Shown: positions 15,401 through 28,800 of the stretch, in pieces
Layout of the letters: every line of letters starts with the position of its first letter
How positions within the stretch are numbered: position 1 is the stretch's first letter
Assembly (NCBI RefSeq): GCF_028453695.1
Contig: NC_135773.1
Coordinates: forward strand, 2,356,001-2,420,000
Direction of reading: 5' to 3'
Source of the DNA: Augochlora pura
Lineage: Eukaryota; Arthropoda; Insecta; Hymenoptera; Halictidae
Length of the DNA: 64,000 nucleotides
Program-made: the position numbers and the translations under genes
Notes under the pieces: model-generated
The model's database searches: none
The model's input: the letters and a program-made list of their open reading frames with translations, nothing else
What the model was told of the DNA's origin: nothing

Positions 15401-16427
15401 ACGGTTAGAATAATTACACAACACGCACGATCGTTTTTTTTTGTTTTCACCATAGTTTCAAGCATTTTACATTAGGCGGTATTTGTCCGGATCGTATAAA
15501 GTAACTAAATTTTAACAATGAAAATTATAAAAGTTCTTCACGCATTTCATTAATGAACACTCGCTGTCAATATGTTGCATTGATTATGTATTACGTATTC
15601 ACAAGTAACAATTCAAGACAGGGAATAACATCAACTACGGTTAAAATTAATTTACACTGTCGGTGACGTTTTAACAATTCAAAACGAATCTATATGCAGT
15701 AATTCATAGCTGAGAATCAGATGTACAGGAACGATGTGCTTGTTTTCTTTAACTATTACGAAAAAAGAAAAGCTCTCAAGCAACAGAATTAGGATTTTTG
15801 TACCCGTTATAAGAAACATACATTTTATGTTACAATACAGGCCACAAATAGTTCATAGATAAATGCAAATAGCCTGCTTTTGAACAAAATTAGTGTGCTT
15901 CTTTATCACTCGAATTTTCAAAGCGTCGCGTAACGTAAACAAAAAATGGACTGTTATTTCGAACAGTAAACATTTCCAAAACAATAAGAGTATTTATGAT
16001 CTGTTTCTTTTTTGAATGCAGAAAAGAATACGGATATTATCGTTTTGCATATTTTTAATTGTTATCTCTTTTTTTTCTGTTTATTAAGAAAAAAAGGGAT
16101 ACATTTTATACCCCGCATATACGACATTGATTCAGCATAGCTGCCATTCGACGCATATTTATGATATACAATTTATGGTCCTATTTTCTTCAAGTAGTTC
16201 TGTGCTACACGCTCTGCAAAAAACTTAGTACTTGGCCATTTGAACCGGTCAATGGACGCAAGCTGACATGCACGCTATTACTTTTAAGCCGATGGAGCAC
16301 CTCACTTTTGAATAGTTTCTGCACACCGTGTGAAGATACCCCGAAGAAAAGTCATCCACTTAAAACAACGATAAAATTGCTGTGTGATGTAGTAACAAGG
16401 TCTTGCAATTAAAAATTGAATTAGCTA

Positions 16428-17242
16428 TTAACCCTTCGACGACGATGTCTGTACATTGTATGGACCGCCGTGTGGCCACTTAATACATCGTGCTACTTAT
16501 TTTTCATTCGATCCTGTATTCATAAATCAATGGTTAAATCTTGCATAAATGTTTACATTGTGCAGAGACCAAATTTTTCGAATCTTTTCTTTTCGATTCT
16601 AGTAGTCGTCGCTGTGGTGTCTAACAGTAAACATATTTTGTCTAACAAAATAAATGACAGTGGTAAAACAAAACCACAATGAAAATTGTATGGTATTCTC
16701 AATACGCAAAAGAAAAAAAACAACGGTATACTTTTTGCCTTATTTTGACGTAGGGCTTTGTTTAGAAAAGTGTTTAAAAATTTATCACAAGTTATTAAAT
16801 TATTAAGATGAGAAACTAGTATTTTCTATGTATTTTAAATGTATCGATGAAAGATATGCAAAAGAGTTATGAAAACTCATAAAAATGTTCAAACTCATTT
16901 TAAAGTACAATAACTTTTTTAAAACTTTACTGAATGACATGAATTTTTCTTAAATGATAGAGGGATTAGTCAATTGAGATCTACGAAAGGTATTCTTTAA
17001 TTTTTTTTATGGCCTCAGATAAGAAAATTAAAACACAAGAGTTTCTTTATTTCTTTGGCCGTTTCAAATAGAAGAAAAACCATTTTAGTTATTGTCTAAT
17101 AGACGAGTCCCACTAAGTTATAAAAAAAGTTATTGAATTTAAAATGTGTTCGAACACTTTCGTGAGTTTCTATATCTAATGCAAAATAGCGTCGGTCGCA
17201 TGGTAAGAAACCGGGAAATGTGCGTCGTCCTTGAAGAGTTAA
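16428..17242. mobile_element. TTAA-ended inverted-repeat element
   Basis: An 815-base segment begins TTAACCCTTCGACGACGATG. On the other strand its far end reads TTAACTCTTCAAGGACGACG. A second matching block follows inside both ends (GGACCGCCG against GCGACCGACG). TTAA at each border and C-rich inverted ends are what piggyBac-type transposons leave, since they insert at and duplicate TTAA. No transposase frame is seen inside, so it would be a non-autonomous, somewhat diverged copy. The family assignment is inference; the inverted ends are direct observation. Confidence 0.55.
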
Positions 17243-17954
17243 TAATATTCGTGGTAACACTTATAGATTAGCGTATACTCGGAGGTATTCTCATAGATTA
17301 TGAAAAAGATCTTTATCGCTAGACTCCTAATACTAAATTATAAAAGTATATGTATAATAACAGAATTGATATTATAAAATGAAAAAATATAAAAAAGAAA
17401 ATATCTGTAAAAGCATGTATTAATGCATCATTGGTCTGTAACTTATTATTTTGTTTATAGTCTGTTTTTCAAAGAGCGAGATCACCTTTACATTGATGGT
17501 CATAATAAGTACACCACTAATCAGCTTTTATGACCATGATGTATCATATGATTCTTCTTTTCGTAAAAACAAACTACAATAATAATGAATGTTTTACCAG
17601 TTGGAAACGTTTTAATACAAAAATAGACAGTGGACACAATTCACAATGTCATCTAATCGAAATTTCACATCAAAAGATTACGTTCAGGCGTGACGGAAAT
17701 TACGGAATGACGTTCTCTTCGAGGCATATTCGTGAATATGCATTGATATTTCTTCCTTTATACATTACATATCCTAATTTATTACTCATCTGAAAGCTGT
17801 ACCCCCAGCTGTACTATTGGTTTATTACTGGAGAAAAAGTAACGTATCAACAAAGTTCGTTTATTTCTTTCTTCATACGTAATTTCGATATCGTTGAAAA
17901 AAAGCCATAACAAAAATTGCCAATTTTAATTTGTTAATAATGATTAACTTCTCA

Positions 17955-18005
17955 TTAATAATAATAATAATAATAATAGTAATATAATAATAATAATATA
18001 ATAAT
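17955..18005. repeat. (AAT)n microsatellite
   Basis: A run of AAT/ATA trinucleotides with a few interruptions, about 50 bases. Confidence 0.8.
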
Positions 18006-19829
18006 CTAAATAGACAAACACACTTTTATTCTTTTATATGAAGCTTGTCAGTGGTAATTTGAGTGTTATTACCTTTGATAATGACAAACTTCCATGTACT
18101 TTCTCATGCATTCCGTTTGCTGAAGATGTTCTAGTCGAAAATTACAATTTAATGTATCTCTGTCTCATTGTTTTCGTTTGCCTATTGAAAAAATAAATTA
18201 TTTATTGGAGGTAGACATCCAATGTTAACAAATGGAATCACTTTAAAAAAAATGATGTTAAATTCACTCTTTTGATTAACTTGTATCTTTAGATTTACTT
18301 TTATTTTTTTATCATAGATGAATACCAACCGCAAAGTGTATCAATTACTGAATTCAGGGAATAACACAATTCCATTAAAAATTCTAAAAATTTTAAAGAG
18401 AAGTTCTAAACCAAATTGAATATCAGCTAGTAGAAAAGTATCTACATGTACTATATGCATTCACACTGTCATACTTTATGATCACAAGCAAGTATTTTAT
18501 TATAATTATCATTACCAATAATTAATAATTAATTATTCATTAAATAAGCGAGTCTGTGTAAAAATTTAGCGTTTTTGACACATTCGCACTCTTTCTCACT
18601 GCCTTCATTCAGTTTATGATCTTGAGCGCAACAATTTTTGCAAAAATCAGTTTATGATTCTTTCATTTTTTTCTTTAAATTTCTTAAATTATTATCTGTT
18701 GCAGCTGGAAGAAGTAACCACTCCATACAGTTATGAGTCAATCGAACTATTTTTTAATATTTTACACGTGTTCAATGTCACACTTACACACACCTTTTTT
18801 TTTTGTTACACTTCACACAACTTTATAGCTTTCTTCACGTTTCTTTTAAGCTGTCTCAAATAAAGTTTCGTTTTAATCTAGCAACCATTATTTCCGTTTC
18901 AACCATCCTAAAGATTCGATGAAGACTCACTGACTGATTCAACAATCCCTGTTTTCAAGGTGTCATTATTAAAGATCATCTCAGCTTGCAGACTCTTCAT
19001 GATTGTTAGTAGCGTAGCAATATTTTTTGACAGATGACCTCAATTTGGCATAGTTAACATAACAGGCTCCTTTCAACTATTCATAGACTTTATTACAATG
19101 GTCTCTAAAGTGTATCTGTTATTTTAAAGGCATCAGCATAAACCACTGTCACAGCACATGCAGTTTTTCATGAATCTGCATCACGGCAATCTTGTTTTAG
19201 TTAATTTCAACTTTCTTAAATAGTTATCTGTATTTTTCTTTTCAAAATCATACATTTACATTTCCAGCTTGAAACACACTTTCCAATGTTTTCACGAAGC
19301 ATTCTGCACATGTATGACTCTCACCATTTTCTTTTTTACAAGGAAATTTTAGTTTTGTGTTTCGAATACAGCAAAATGTTGTTTCGTGTGATATTAGAGG
19401 TTTTTCAGATTCAAGATGTCAATACTGAAACTTTGATGTTACCTTTTTCAAGGCATTTGTAACTTCAATACTATGTACAATGGTAGAACATACAATTTCT
19501 AAGCATTGCCTTTTCATGGTGATTGACTATTATGTACATTAGTTTTCGAGGCACATTTTGCACCGATGGGCTTTACAGAATTATCACTGACGATTTGACT
19601 TTAATTAGCACAACTTGTTTCACTCTTTGATCGATATCAAAATTTTTAATAACATTTTGATAAATGTTCGATCATATTTCTTGCATTCACATACATGTTC
19701 AATTTTCACATCGGTAAACAGACTCTCCTGGCTGTTTATACTCTTTTTAGTAGGCAATAATGCAATAGATGCAATCTTGCAATATAAAAACATTATTATA
19801 TTATTAATTCCACATTTTTAGTGCCCATT

Positions 19830-22800
19830 TCATTGACCACTGTAAAACTGAATACGACCACTAGCGGTTAATGGCATTTCCCTCATAACAGCATCCCATG
19901 CTATAACAACAGGAAAAAGATATTTTAGTAAAACAAGGAAATATTTTAATTTTTAATACAATTTAGGAAATGAATTTCTAGATGGAATATCATTCTACAA
20001 ATATTATAAAAAGCTACTTATATTGAAGGTAACTAATATAAGATGATACCAGTATTTTTAATTTATCTAATATATATATATTTAATTTTCATCAATAAAA
20101 CGTTAATAATCCACTGATAAGAATTTCGTAAAAGATCTATCAAATTTGGTAGTACATTTACAATTGACTAAAAGATATAATACAGAAGTCCCGTTTTCCG
20201 CTTTAAAAACACTAAAAAAAAAAAAGGAAAGAATATATGTTACAAACTAATAGATACTAAATAAGACGTTTAAAGACTAATTTTTAAACATAAGAAAAAT
20301 ATTCAATTTCAGATTGTTTGGGCAACATTGCACTTATGTCTATACAGTCACAAAAGTCAATGTACTCCTACGAATTTTCATATAGTTAAAAAACGTATGA
20401 AAATGTTACGCATTTTATGGACGCAGATCCAGAAAAATCGTAGTTTGTAATGTTTTTCTTAATGATATTAACAGTATTGAAATAAAACATTGATTTATTT
20501 CAACATACACACATGTAGGCCTTTGTGACAGACTACAATTTGGGGCATCTAACAAAATATTGAACTTACCAAGACCAACGAATGAAACTATTTTATCGTG
20601 ATTGTATGTCTGTACATTAACGTCTTCTTCAGGAGCTACGTAAAGCATAGAAAAATCTTCCTTGGGTTGATGATATTTTTCCATTATGCCCGGAGGAGGC
20701 GTAGGGGGCGGTGGTAAACACGTTGGCGGTGGAAATCTTGGGGGATAACCAATGCATGGTAACCGTTGCATTATCACTGGGTGCATAGGTTGTTGGGTCA
20801 TATGAGTATTTGGTTGTATGAAATTAGGCGTAAATTTATCACATTTCATATGTCTTTCGAATATTGGTGGAGGGTATCTATCGAAATTAGAAGGTGGCTT
20901 GTTTATAAGTGACGGAACTACAGATGGAAAAACTGAACTGGCAGTTGAAGTGTCTTCGATCGTAGAATCTTCAGACAGTAATAGCTGTTCATTTATTTCG
21001 AAACCGAATCTAAGTTCCGTTGGCAGGTCAGTGTTTTTAGTGATATCGGACGATGTTTCATCCAACAATATAACCGCAGGTCTCGACACTCTTTGTTTAT
21101 TAGACATTTGCGACTCCGTCTTCAGAGCTTGATCTCTGTCCCAAGCAGCATTCTGCTGTTTGTTTTTCTTATAATCTGTGTCCTCTTGTTGATCTTGTTT
21201 TAAATTCATGGAATGCGGATTTCCTGATTTAACGGTCTCATGTTTGATGTTAGTATTCTGTTCTCTAGTAACTTTTGTCACTTTCTCACTTTTAGGTAAT
21301 TTCGTAACATCTGAATCTGTAAATTGTCCTTCTTGATGTGACTTTGTATTAGTTTGTGTGTTTACTTTTACTTTTACAGTTTCACCTTCGTCGCAAGAAC
21401 CTGTTCCCGAACTACTTTTATTCTCAGAATGTGTATTAGAACTTTCTGTATGTAACTTTTTTAAATTATCATCGTGGTGTGCATATGTAGTTTTTTTAAA
21501 ATGCTGATCATCGTGTGCTTGATTTTGTACATTCTGAATATTTTGAGAATATCCCCTACGTGATCGAGGATTATTACATTTCGTATTCATAATTGGATCT
21601 TTGTTATTCACAACGTTACAATTCGAATTAACATTATCGGAATCTAAATTACAATTCGTAACTGCATTATTAAGTTTTTGCTGTAGCGAATTAGATACTG
21701 AAATCTCACTTGAATTTATGCCATGATTAATAGAAACTACGTGTTTCTGTTCTTGTTGTGTTAGATTTTGCATTTTTTCGATATCTTGAACGTATTTGAT
21801 AACTTGAATATTTTTGCTAATAGCTTCTTCTTGAGCTTCCGCCTTCTTTCTTTCTGTTGAACTCTTTATCTTCGATGACAATGTTGGTGACGGTGGTTTA
21901 TCGAAACTAAGATTCAAAATATGATTTGTATGAGTGAAATTATGTTGCTTCATTTTTCTATCAGAGTGTTGTAACTCATCTAAGCTTGGATAATAGTCCT
22001 GAGGAATTTTTTCTGGTTCCGATGGCGTGTTTGGTGGCACAGTGGGCCATGAAGATGTGTTCAACATACTCGGGACAATCGAAGATATATTTAATACCGA
22101 ACTATGAGTCATATTAATAGTTGCCATACGAGCAATGTCTGCGTAACTTGCCTGCGGCGTACCGCCTGATGAGGTAGCTACTTTCGATAAATTATGTTTG
22201 GACGTGTTTGATGTGACTGGCAATGAATGGACAGAGTCTGAATCGCTACTGTCCGATTTGTCGCTGTAAACAATAAACATTTTACATTTTATAAATCTGG
22301 TTAAATTATGATCACCAAATATTAATTTAATTTCACGAATTTAAATCGCTGAAAGATGATATTATCAATTACCTTGGCGGCATACTACTTGCCGATTTTC
22401 TTCTAAGTTCAGGAGAAAGAGGCGTTCGATATTCATTAGAAAATCCTCTGGAATTTTGGAGATATGATCCAGTTGTCGTTAAATTTTGTGCTCTACTACC
22501 ACTGGAACTTCTTCTTTGCTTTTTACTTTTCTTCTTTTTTGTGACAACCAGAAATTCTGTTTCGTGTTCGGATTCTGGATTGATTTTTTTATTGGAATTT
22601 CGACGACTACCATAATCATCTCCAGTATCATTGCAATATATAGACTGACCTTCTTCGGTTCCCCAGGATCGTCTATCACCACGACTATCAATAGCAGTGT
22701 CTCCCGTGCTTCTTTGTTTCGCACGACGTAAAGTGACATTAATCGTGCCTATAAAGCGATTAAATATATATTTGACATATTTCAAATTATTTAACATTAT

Positions 22801-25800
22801 CCATGTAAATTGATAGCTAACGTTCTTGGAACGTAAAAGTATAGCACAGTGCCAAGAACTTACCTTGTTGACTTGACAGGCTACTGGCACCGCTAGAACT
22901 GACACTTTTTTCTGTTGTAAGATCTTCAAGTTTTGTCTTGGATATTTCTTCAAGTGAATTGGATTTCTGTAACTTGGCAGGCAACTGTTCCCTTTTAGTA
23001 TCTTTTTCTCTACTCCTTGGCTTCGCTCCAGAACTAGTTTTTACTCTTACTGGATTACCTGGTTTGCTTTTTTTACTTTTAGACTCTTTGTTCTCAATAA
23101 AGTTTATTAAGGTATCAATATCTTCGTCATTTCGATGGCCTTCAACGTTTTCAGCGTTGTATACAATAACATTAAGTTCCCGTGTGTGGTTCCTCCTAGG
23201 CTTTTTACGTTCTCCATTGTAATTTTGCACAGCATTTCCATTTTCGTCCAATGATTTTTTCTCTCCAGATGCTGTGGTATGAGCTGTATACCTGGAACCT
23301 TCTGTGCAAAAGTTACTCTATTATATTCCCCACCATAGAAATTAATCATTATTTTTCTAATTAAAGTAAAAGTATATTACTCTACTATTACTCATATTTT
23401 AATAATCACATTTTTGGATTGTTATTTCACCAACACTATTTGCTATTATTATATACAGTTAATGAATTCATGTATTACTTACCCATTGTAATATTCTGTG
23501 TTTGCAAAGATGCAGACATCACGGAGCATAAACTTGGAACTAAACTTGGAACTTTACCCTGACTAGCAGTAGAACTATTCGAGGTTCCACCAATACCACA
23601 TTTCACAGTATTAAAAGTTTGAAACGAGAGAGCTCCAGTTACCTCTGTACCATTCACAGATATTTTTGATTTATCTTGTTTTCCGCTATGTTCACGGAGA
23701 GAGAAATCTATAGTAGTATCCACGGGAGTTTGAGCTATATCAAAAGTAGTACGTGATATATATTGAGGTCTACGTGGTTCAATGATTTTCATTTCAATTC
23801 CATCATCAATTTCAGTATCCAGAGAGTGAGGTCTCTGAACCCCACTTATTGTAGATCCAACATTTCTTTCACTAATAGTACCCACCTAAAAAAAATTAAG
23901 GAAAGATAAAATCCAAAAATTTTATTCCGAACTGCCAAATTTGTATTAATACTTAGTTATCATTAATCAATTCAATGGACACTATTTAATAAAAAATATT
24001 TACCTCAGCGTCACCTAAGTCGATCACCATGTAATCTGACTTATATTCTGGTGGTGGATTATCTGATTCAAGCATTTCATTTGTCCCCTGTTTTCCTTTG
24101 TTACTTCTCTTTTCACGCAAGTCAAGCTCGGATTCACACAAATCTTTTTTTGTATCTTTTTTATCTTTTTCTTCTTTTTTTGTACTTGTATATGATGGTT
24201 TGTCTAAAGATTTGGATTTTTCCTTATTGGTCCAGTCATATACTGTTTTTTCTTCACAGAAGCCCTTCTTTACAACACAAAAAAAATATTTAATCATGAA
24301 ATCCATGTATAGCTTTTATATGTTAGGTGTTATATAATACACAGAAATTACTTGAATTTTTCTTTTGTGCTCATAGAAATGTATAAAGTCATATTTATGT
24401 AGTTAGTTTTACTTGATGCCATAAGACATTTTAAATGGTCAATAGTAGGTGCAGTGCAAGTAAGACTTTTGTTTTAAACACTAATGTGACAACACCAGAA
24501 AGTACTAATCAAGTGAGTCCTGTGCATATTTATGTTTATAAGTATATATAAGTTTTATTTTAGATAATGTCTATTTTTTCTATATGACTTTACATTGTAA
24601 ATTCTAAATAAAGTAAATTAAATTTTTTTAAATCCATACCTTTTTATCAAATAATAAGTCTAAATTAGCCAATGGAGCCAAATTGTGTGATGCATTTACA
24701 TTTGAAGGTAATGAACCTCCTTCTCTTTGTCTAGCAGATACACTGGAACCTGTATATTTCTTGTTTTTTCTTCTACTTCCTCCGTAAGTATGGCTAGAAC
24801 CAGACGTTAAATAAGCAAAACTATCAAATTCCGAAGCAATAGGTTGTGCCAAATTTTGCAATGATCCTCCGTGTGTAAGCCTTTCAGATACAGAATCTCG
24901 TTTATGTCTCCTACGATTTGATCCTGGCAAACATCGTGAATTTGTTATTATCCTACGACCTTCCTCAGTCTCATCAGCTTCTGCTTCTTGCAGTAACTCC
25001 TACAAAAATTATTATTAATACATTGCTGGTTGATACAATAATACATGAGAACAGAAGTAGTAATACACTTACTTTAAAAAGACTTGATTTTCCTTCACGA
25101 TCTTTGGGACACTTATAAGTTATGGCTTCATCTAATAGTGCACGTAGTTCACCTTCATTTAATGTAGATAAAGTAGCTGGTTCTTCCTGAAAATTGTAAT
25201 AAATAGCAAAAATATTAATATCTATTAAATACTAAAAATTAATAATAAATATGTATATACAAATTTAGTTCATGTATAAATAAAAATAAAATAAAAGTTT
25301 GATCTCCATAAAAAAACATTTCAGAAGAATAAATCATTGTTCTTATTGAGTGAGAAGTATTATATAAGTGTACGTTGAATTGACAAATATTATATATTGT
25401 GACATCAAATGCATATATGTTACATATGGAAAACATTATTTTGTGAAAGCACAAATACAAAAAAACTAAGACTATTATAACAATTCTGCCTTTGTCTATC
25501 ATAACCTTGTACTATGTAATACATTTGTGAACATTTTGTTTGTAACCTATACACAGTAGAAGAACTTGTTTTGCAATCTAGATTCAAATATGGAAAGTAT
25601 GCCAAGAGACTAATCCAAACTTTAGCAGTAAACCATATGTGGAAATACATTTAAAGACATGCCAAGACTAAAAAGATTAACGATGACACATGTACATTAA
25701 TTTGTTAGGAATAACATTTTTACATTGGTTAATGCTTATTTAAACATTAGACCAATCTAATAAATCTGCAAAAATCAGTTTTCAATAATATAAATTTTAT

Positions 25801-28800
25801 TCTAAGTTTATCAATTTCGTATAGTGTAAAATTTGAAAACTAATATTTATTAATAAGACTAATAAGAAGCAAATTTTACTCTGTAGTATTTTAATATTAT
25901 TAATTATATTCTACACCATGGTATATACTAGTCCACTAAACAGATAAGCATGGATATAGGTAGATTGAGAGAGAGAATTTAAGGTTTCACTTATTGGATT
26001 TTGTAAAGAAATATAGATACCACATAGAAAAAAAGGTATATTAGTATAAGTGATACACAATATTATCACGATTAGTACTTTATATTTATATATGTGCATA
26101 TACTTTATATGTACATATACTTTATATATACATATATATGTATATATATGCATACATATACTTTTTATTCATATGTACATATACATAGTTTTTTTTTGTA
26201 GATATTAATTTATACAACTTTTATAAAAACAACTAACTGAAAATATATTTATCTCTAATAAAAATGTACATATTCTCAATTGCATTATTATTTACATCAA
26301 ATTGATGTGTAGTGATGTCATATACATTACTTTATTCGAAATATATACATAGCTGTTTATATAACAGTAAAAATTATTGGTTCATGGGTGCTAATTTGTC
26401 TACTTACAAAGTACAGCATAAATATTGTAATAAATGATACATTCCTCTCCAAAGATTATAAATGAAGAAGAAAATATTGTAAAAAATCATACAGGAAGTG
26501 CCATGTACTTTTAAATAATTTGACCAACTCTGTCTCACAGTAACCTGATTAACTTCATTCAAAGCAAAATATCTTATCAGAATGGCTACCCGTGTAAAAA
26601 AAGAAAAGAGAAGTTCACAGTAATTGACTACCACAAACTTTTTTCTTCTTCATTTAAAACAGTAAACAAACGTCGTCCAAAAAAACGTATTCAAGAACAA
26701 ATTTTACTGAGAGCTACATGTAAATGCTAAAAATGATTACGATTGCTCTCAGACTATGCCGTTTTTATAGAGATAACAAACCTTTCCGAACTTATTGACC
26801 GTGAATTGTCGTACATACAAACGAAGCACTATACATTTTCGTACATAGGTTAATGATAAACTGTTATCATTCTTTTTAAGAAAGAGAGAAAAAGGAAAGA
26901 CATTATCATTCGTTTCGTAGTGTTGAGTAACATGCCTCTGAAGGAAAAAATACTTGGTTTCGTACGAACAATACAAACCAATCATCTTTGAAGATTCAGA
27001 ATGCACTGTTAATGAATACTCGTAAGTCCTTGGAAATGCGAAAAGGATAGTCAGTACGGAGTTTACCTTTGCTTGTAAATTAAAATAGGACACACACCAG
27101 GAATGAATTTGGGCTTGTCCAGAGATCGATAGGGGGTCGTGATTAGCTAATTGAGACACGAGGAGATACCGGGGTGACTTACGGACGAAGGAAAAATCTG
27201 CTGGGCAGTGCCGGCACGGAATTTATATTTTTAGAGGGCACCTGGGTCGGCTGCAGTCGTCTCTGCTCCGTCGAACTGCCGTCCCGCAGTATAGCACCGT
27301 TACGTAGAGATTTTGCGCATTTGAGTACACGATAAACGTAGCCGACGATATACTATCACTGTTCAGAAGAAATAATATCGGCAGTGTCAAGAATATGCCG
27401 CTGATTTAAATGCTATTATGACGAGCGGGTGCGGCGCGCTCTTCTCAGCATGGCCGCCGCCATTACATTGAGAGCACGGCCATTCCAGGACCGTAATAAG
27501 CAGGGGTCTCCCGATAGCCCCGTTCAGTATGCTTTGTCAATCTATGCTGAGTGAAGTATATTTAAATTTTAATAGTTACAACGTGGAATGGAATACATAA
27601 TTCGTGAAAATTTTTTAAAATTATTTTAAGTAACGAAGCAAACAATAATAAAAATTATGTATATGTTGAATGAAAACGACAAATTCAATTCGAATATAAA
27701 ATAATGATATCTTTTTAATTACTCTTCACTCATACAAATGTATAACGTTTTTTATATCTTAAAATATGTTTAAAATGTATATTGCTTTAGTTTTTATTTA
27801 TTTATTATTTGAAAAATACTTTGTCCGTTTGCGTTGATATCTAACAATAACAACGATAATAACAATTCCATAATTATATCGAATGTATAAGTTTTTTAAA
27901 TTACACTATACGATTTTTATAGAGTTCTCTATCAGAAGCTATTATTTATATCAAGAATTTTTTAAAATGTTAATAGTTTTATCAACTGTAATTTAATATT
28001 GATCTTAATATGATTTATATATTTTGCTTATTATATTCACTAATTAAAAATTGTTACAAATTTACGACAGTTTACTAAATAAATTATATAATATATACGC
28101 ACTTAATTAAGTTGTACCTTGCTTGTCTTATCGTAAATAAAGTACAAATCATAGTTAAGCTAAAGTTTTCAACTGGTATAATATAGTAACATATGTCCAA
28201 TCACGGATAGAAAATTGCAGTATATATATAATATAATTTTTACATCATCACTTAGACAAGAGATGTGTTCATATAACTCGAAGTTCTAGTTCTGATGATT
28301 TTATATTTCATCTCTCCCTTTTTTGATACAAGTTTATGAAATTAAATAACAGAGGTATATAAGTTCCAAACATGCTATGCTAAGTGCATTGAATATCATA
28401 CGTATTCTGTATAATTTATAGATGTGCTGGGAAGAAAGTATCGTACATTTAAGAAAACATGATAATATAAAATCTTTATCTTTTTAAAAACAATTTTCTA
28501 GATATTTTATAAGATTGTATAAAATTACATCTTTACATAGTTCTAAAATTCTATCTTTATAAGTTTTACCCAACATAAAATATATACATATATTATATTC
28601 GATTGAAGTAAATGCTTAATAGTACAAACATAATATAGAAATAATAAAAACCTGTCATAAAATTCAATGTGAAAGATTCTAATTTAATTTTAATCAAATT
28701 ACTACTTCTTATTTTACTTTTGTTATTCTACATATCATGTAGTACTAAGGTTTGAAATTAACATATTTGACATGTAAAGTTGTTCTTTTTTAATCATTCC

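Larger units (their letters stand above)
9105..19829. other. 10.7-kb stretch without supported CDS
   Basis: This lies between the 5' end of glucose-6-phosphate isomerase and the stop codon of the large unrecognised gene, both on the minus strand. The right part is most simply 3'UTR of that gene. Open frames such as 10500-10739 and 16161-16412 match no family and are not flanked by convincing exon partners. Between about 12.3 and 15.3 kb the DNA has many homopolymer T/A tracts and a CT repeat. It also holds a TTAA-ended element (16428-17242) and an AAT microsatellite. A long 3'UTR or non-coding RNA is possible but cannot be shown from sequence alone. Confidence 0.5.

Noticed and set aside
16161..16412. 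83-codon plus-strand frame, less AT-rich than its surroundings
   Set aside because: No motif, no family resemblance, no exon partners. It lies just left of a TTAA-ended element and in probable non-coding DNA.
19250..19450. Cys-spaced peptide on the minus strand suggesting a zinc-binding transposase tail
   Set aside because: It lies directly after the stop codon of the large gene, in probable 3'UTR. Stops surround it and no wider transposase similarity is seen.
26749..27159. 136-codon minus-strand frame after the GC island
   Set aside because: Composition and residue order look random, and it lies inside an intron next to a donor site. No conserved motif.
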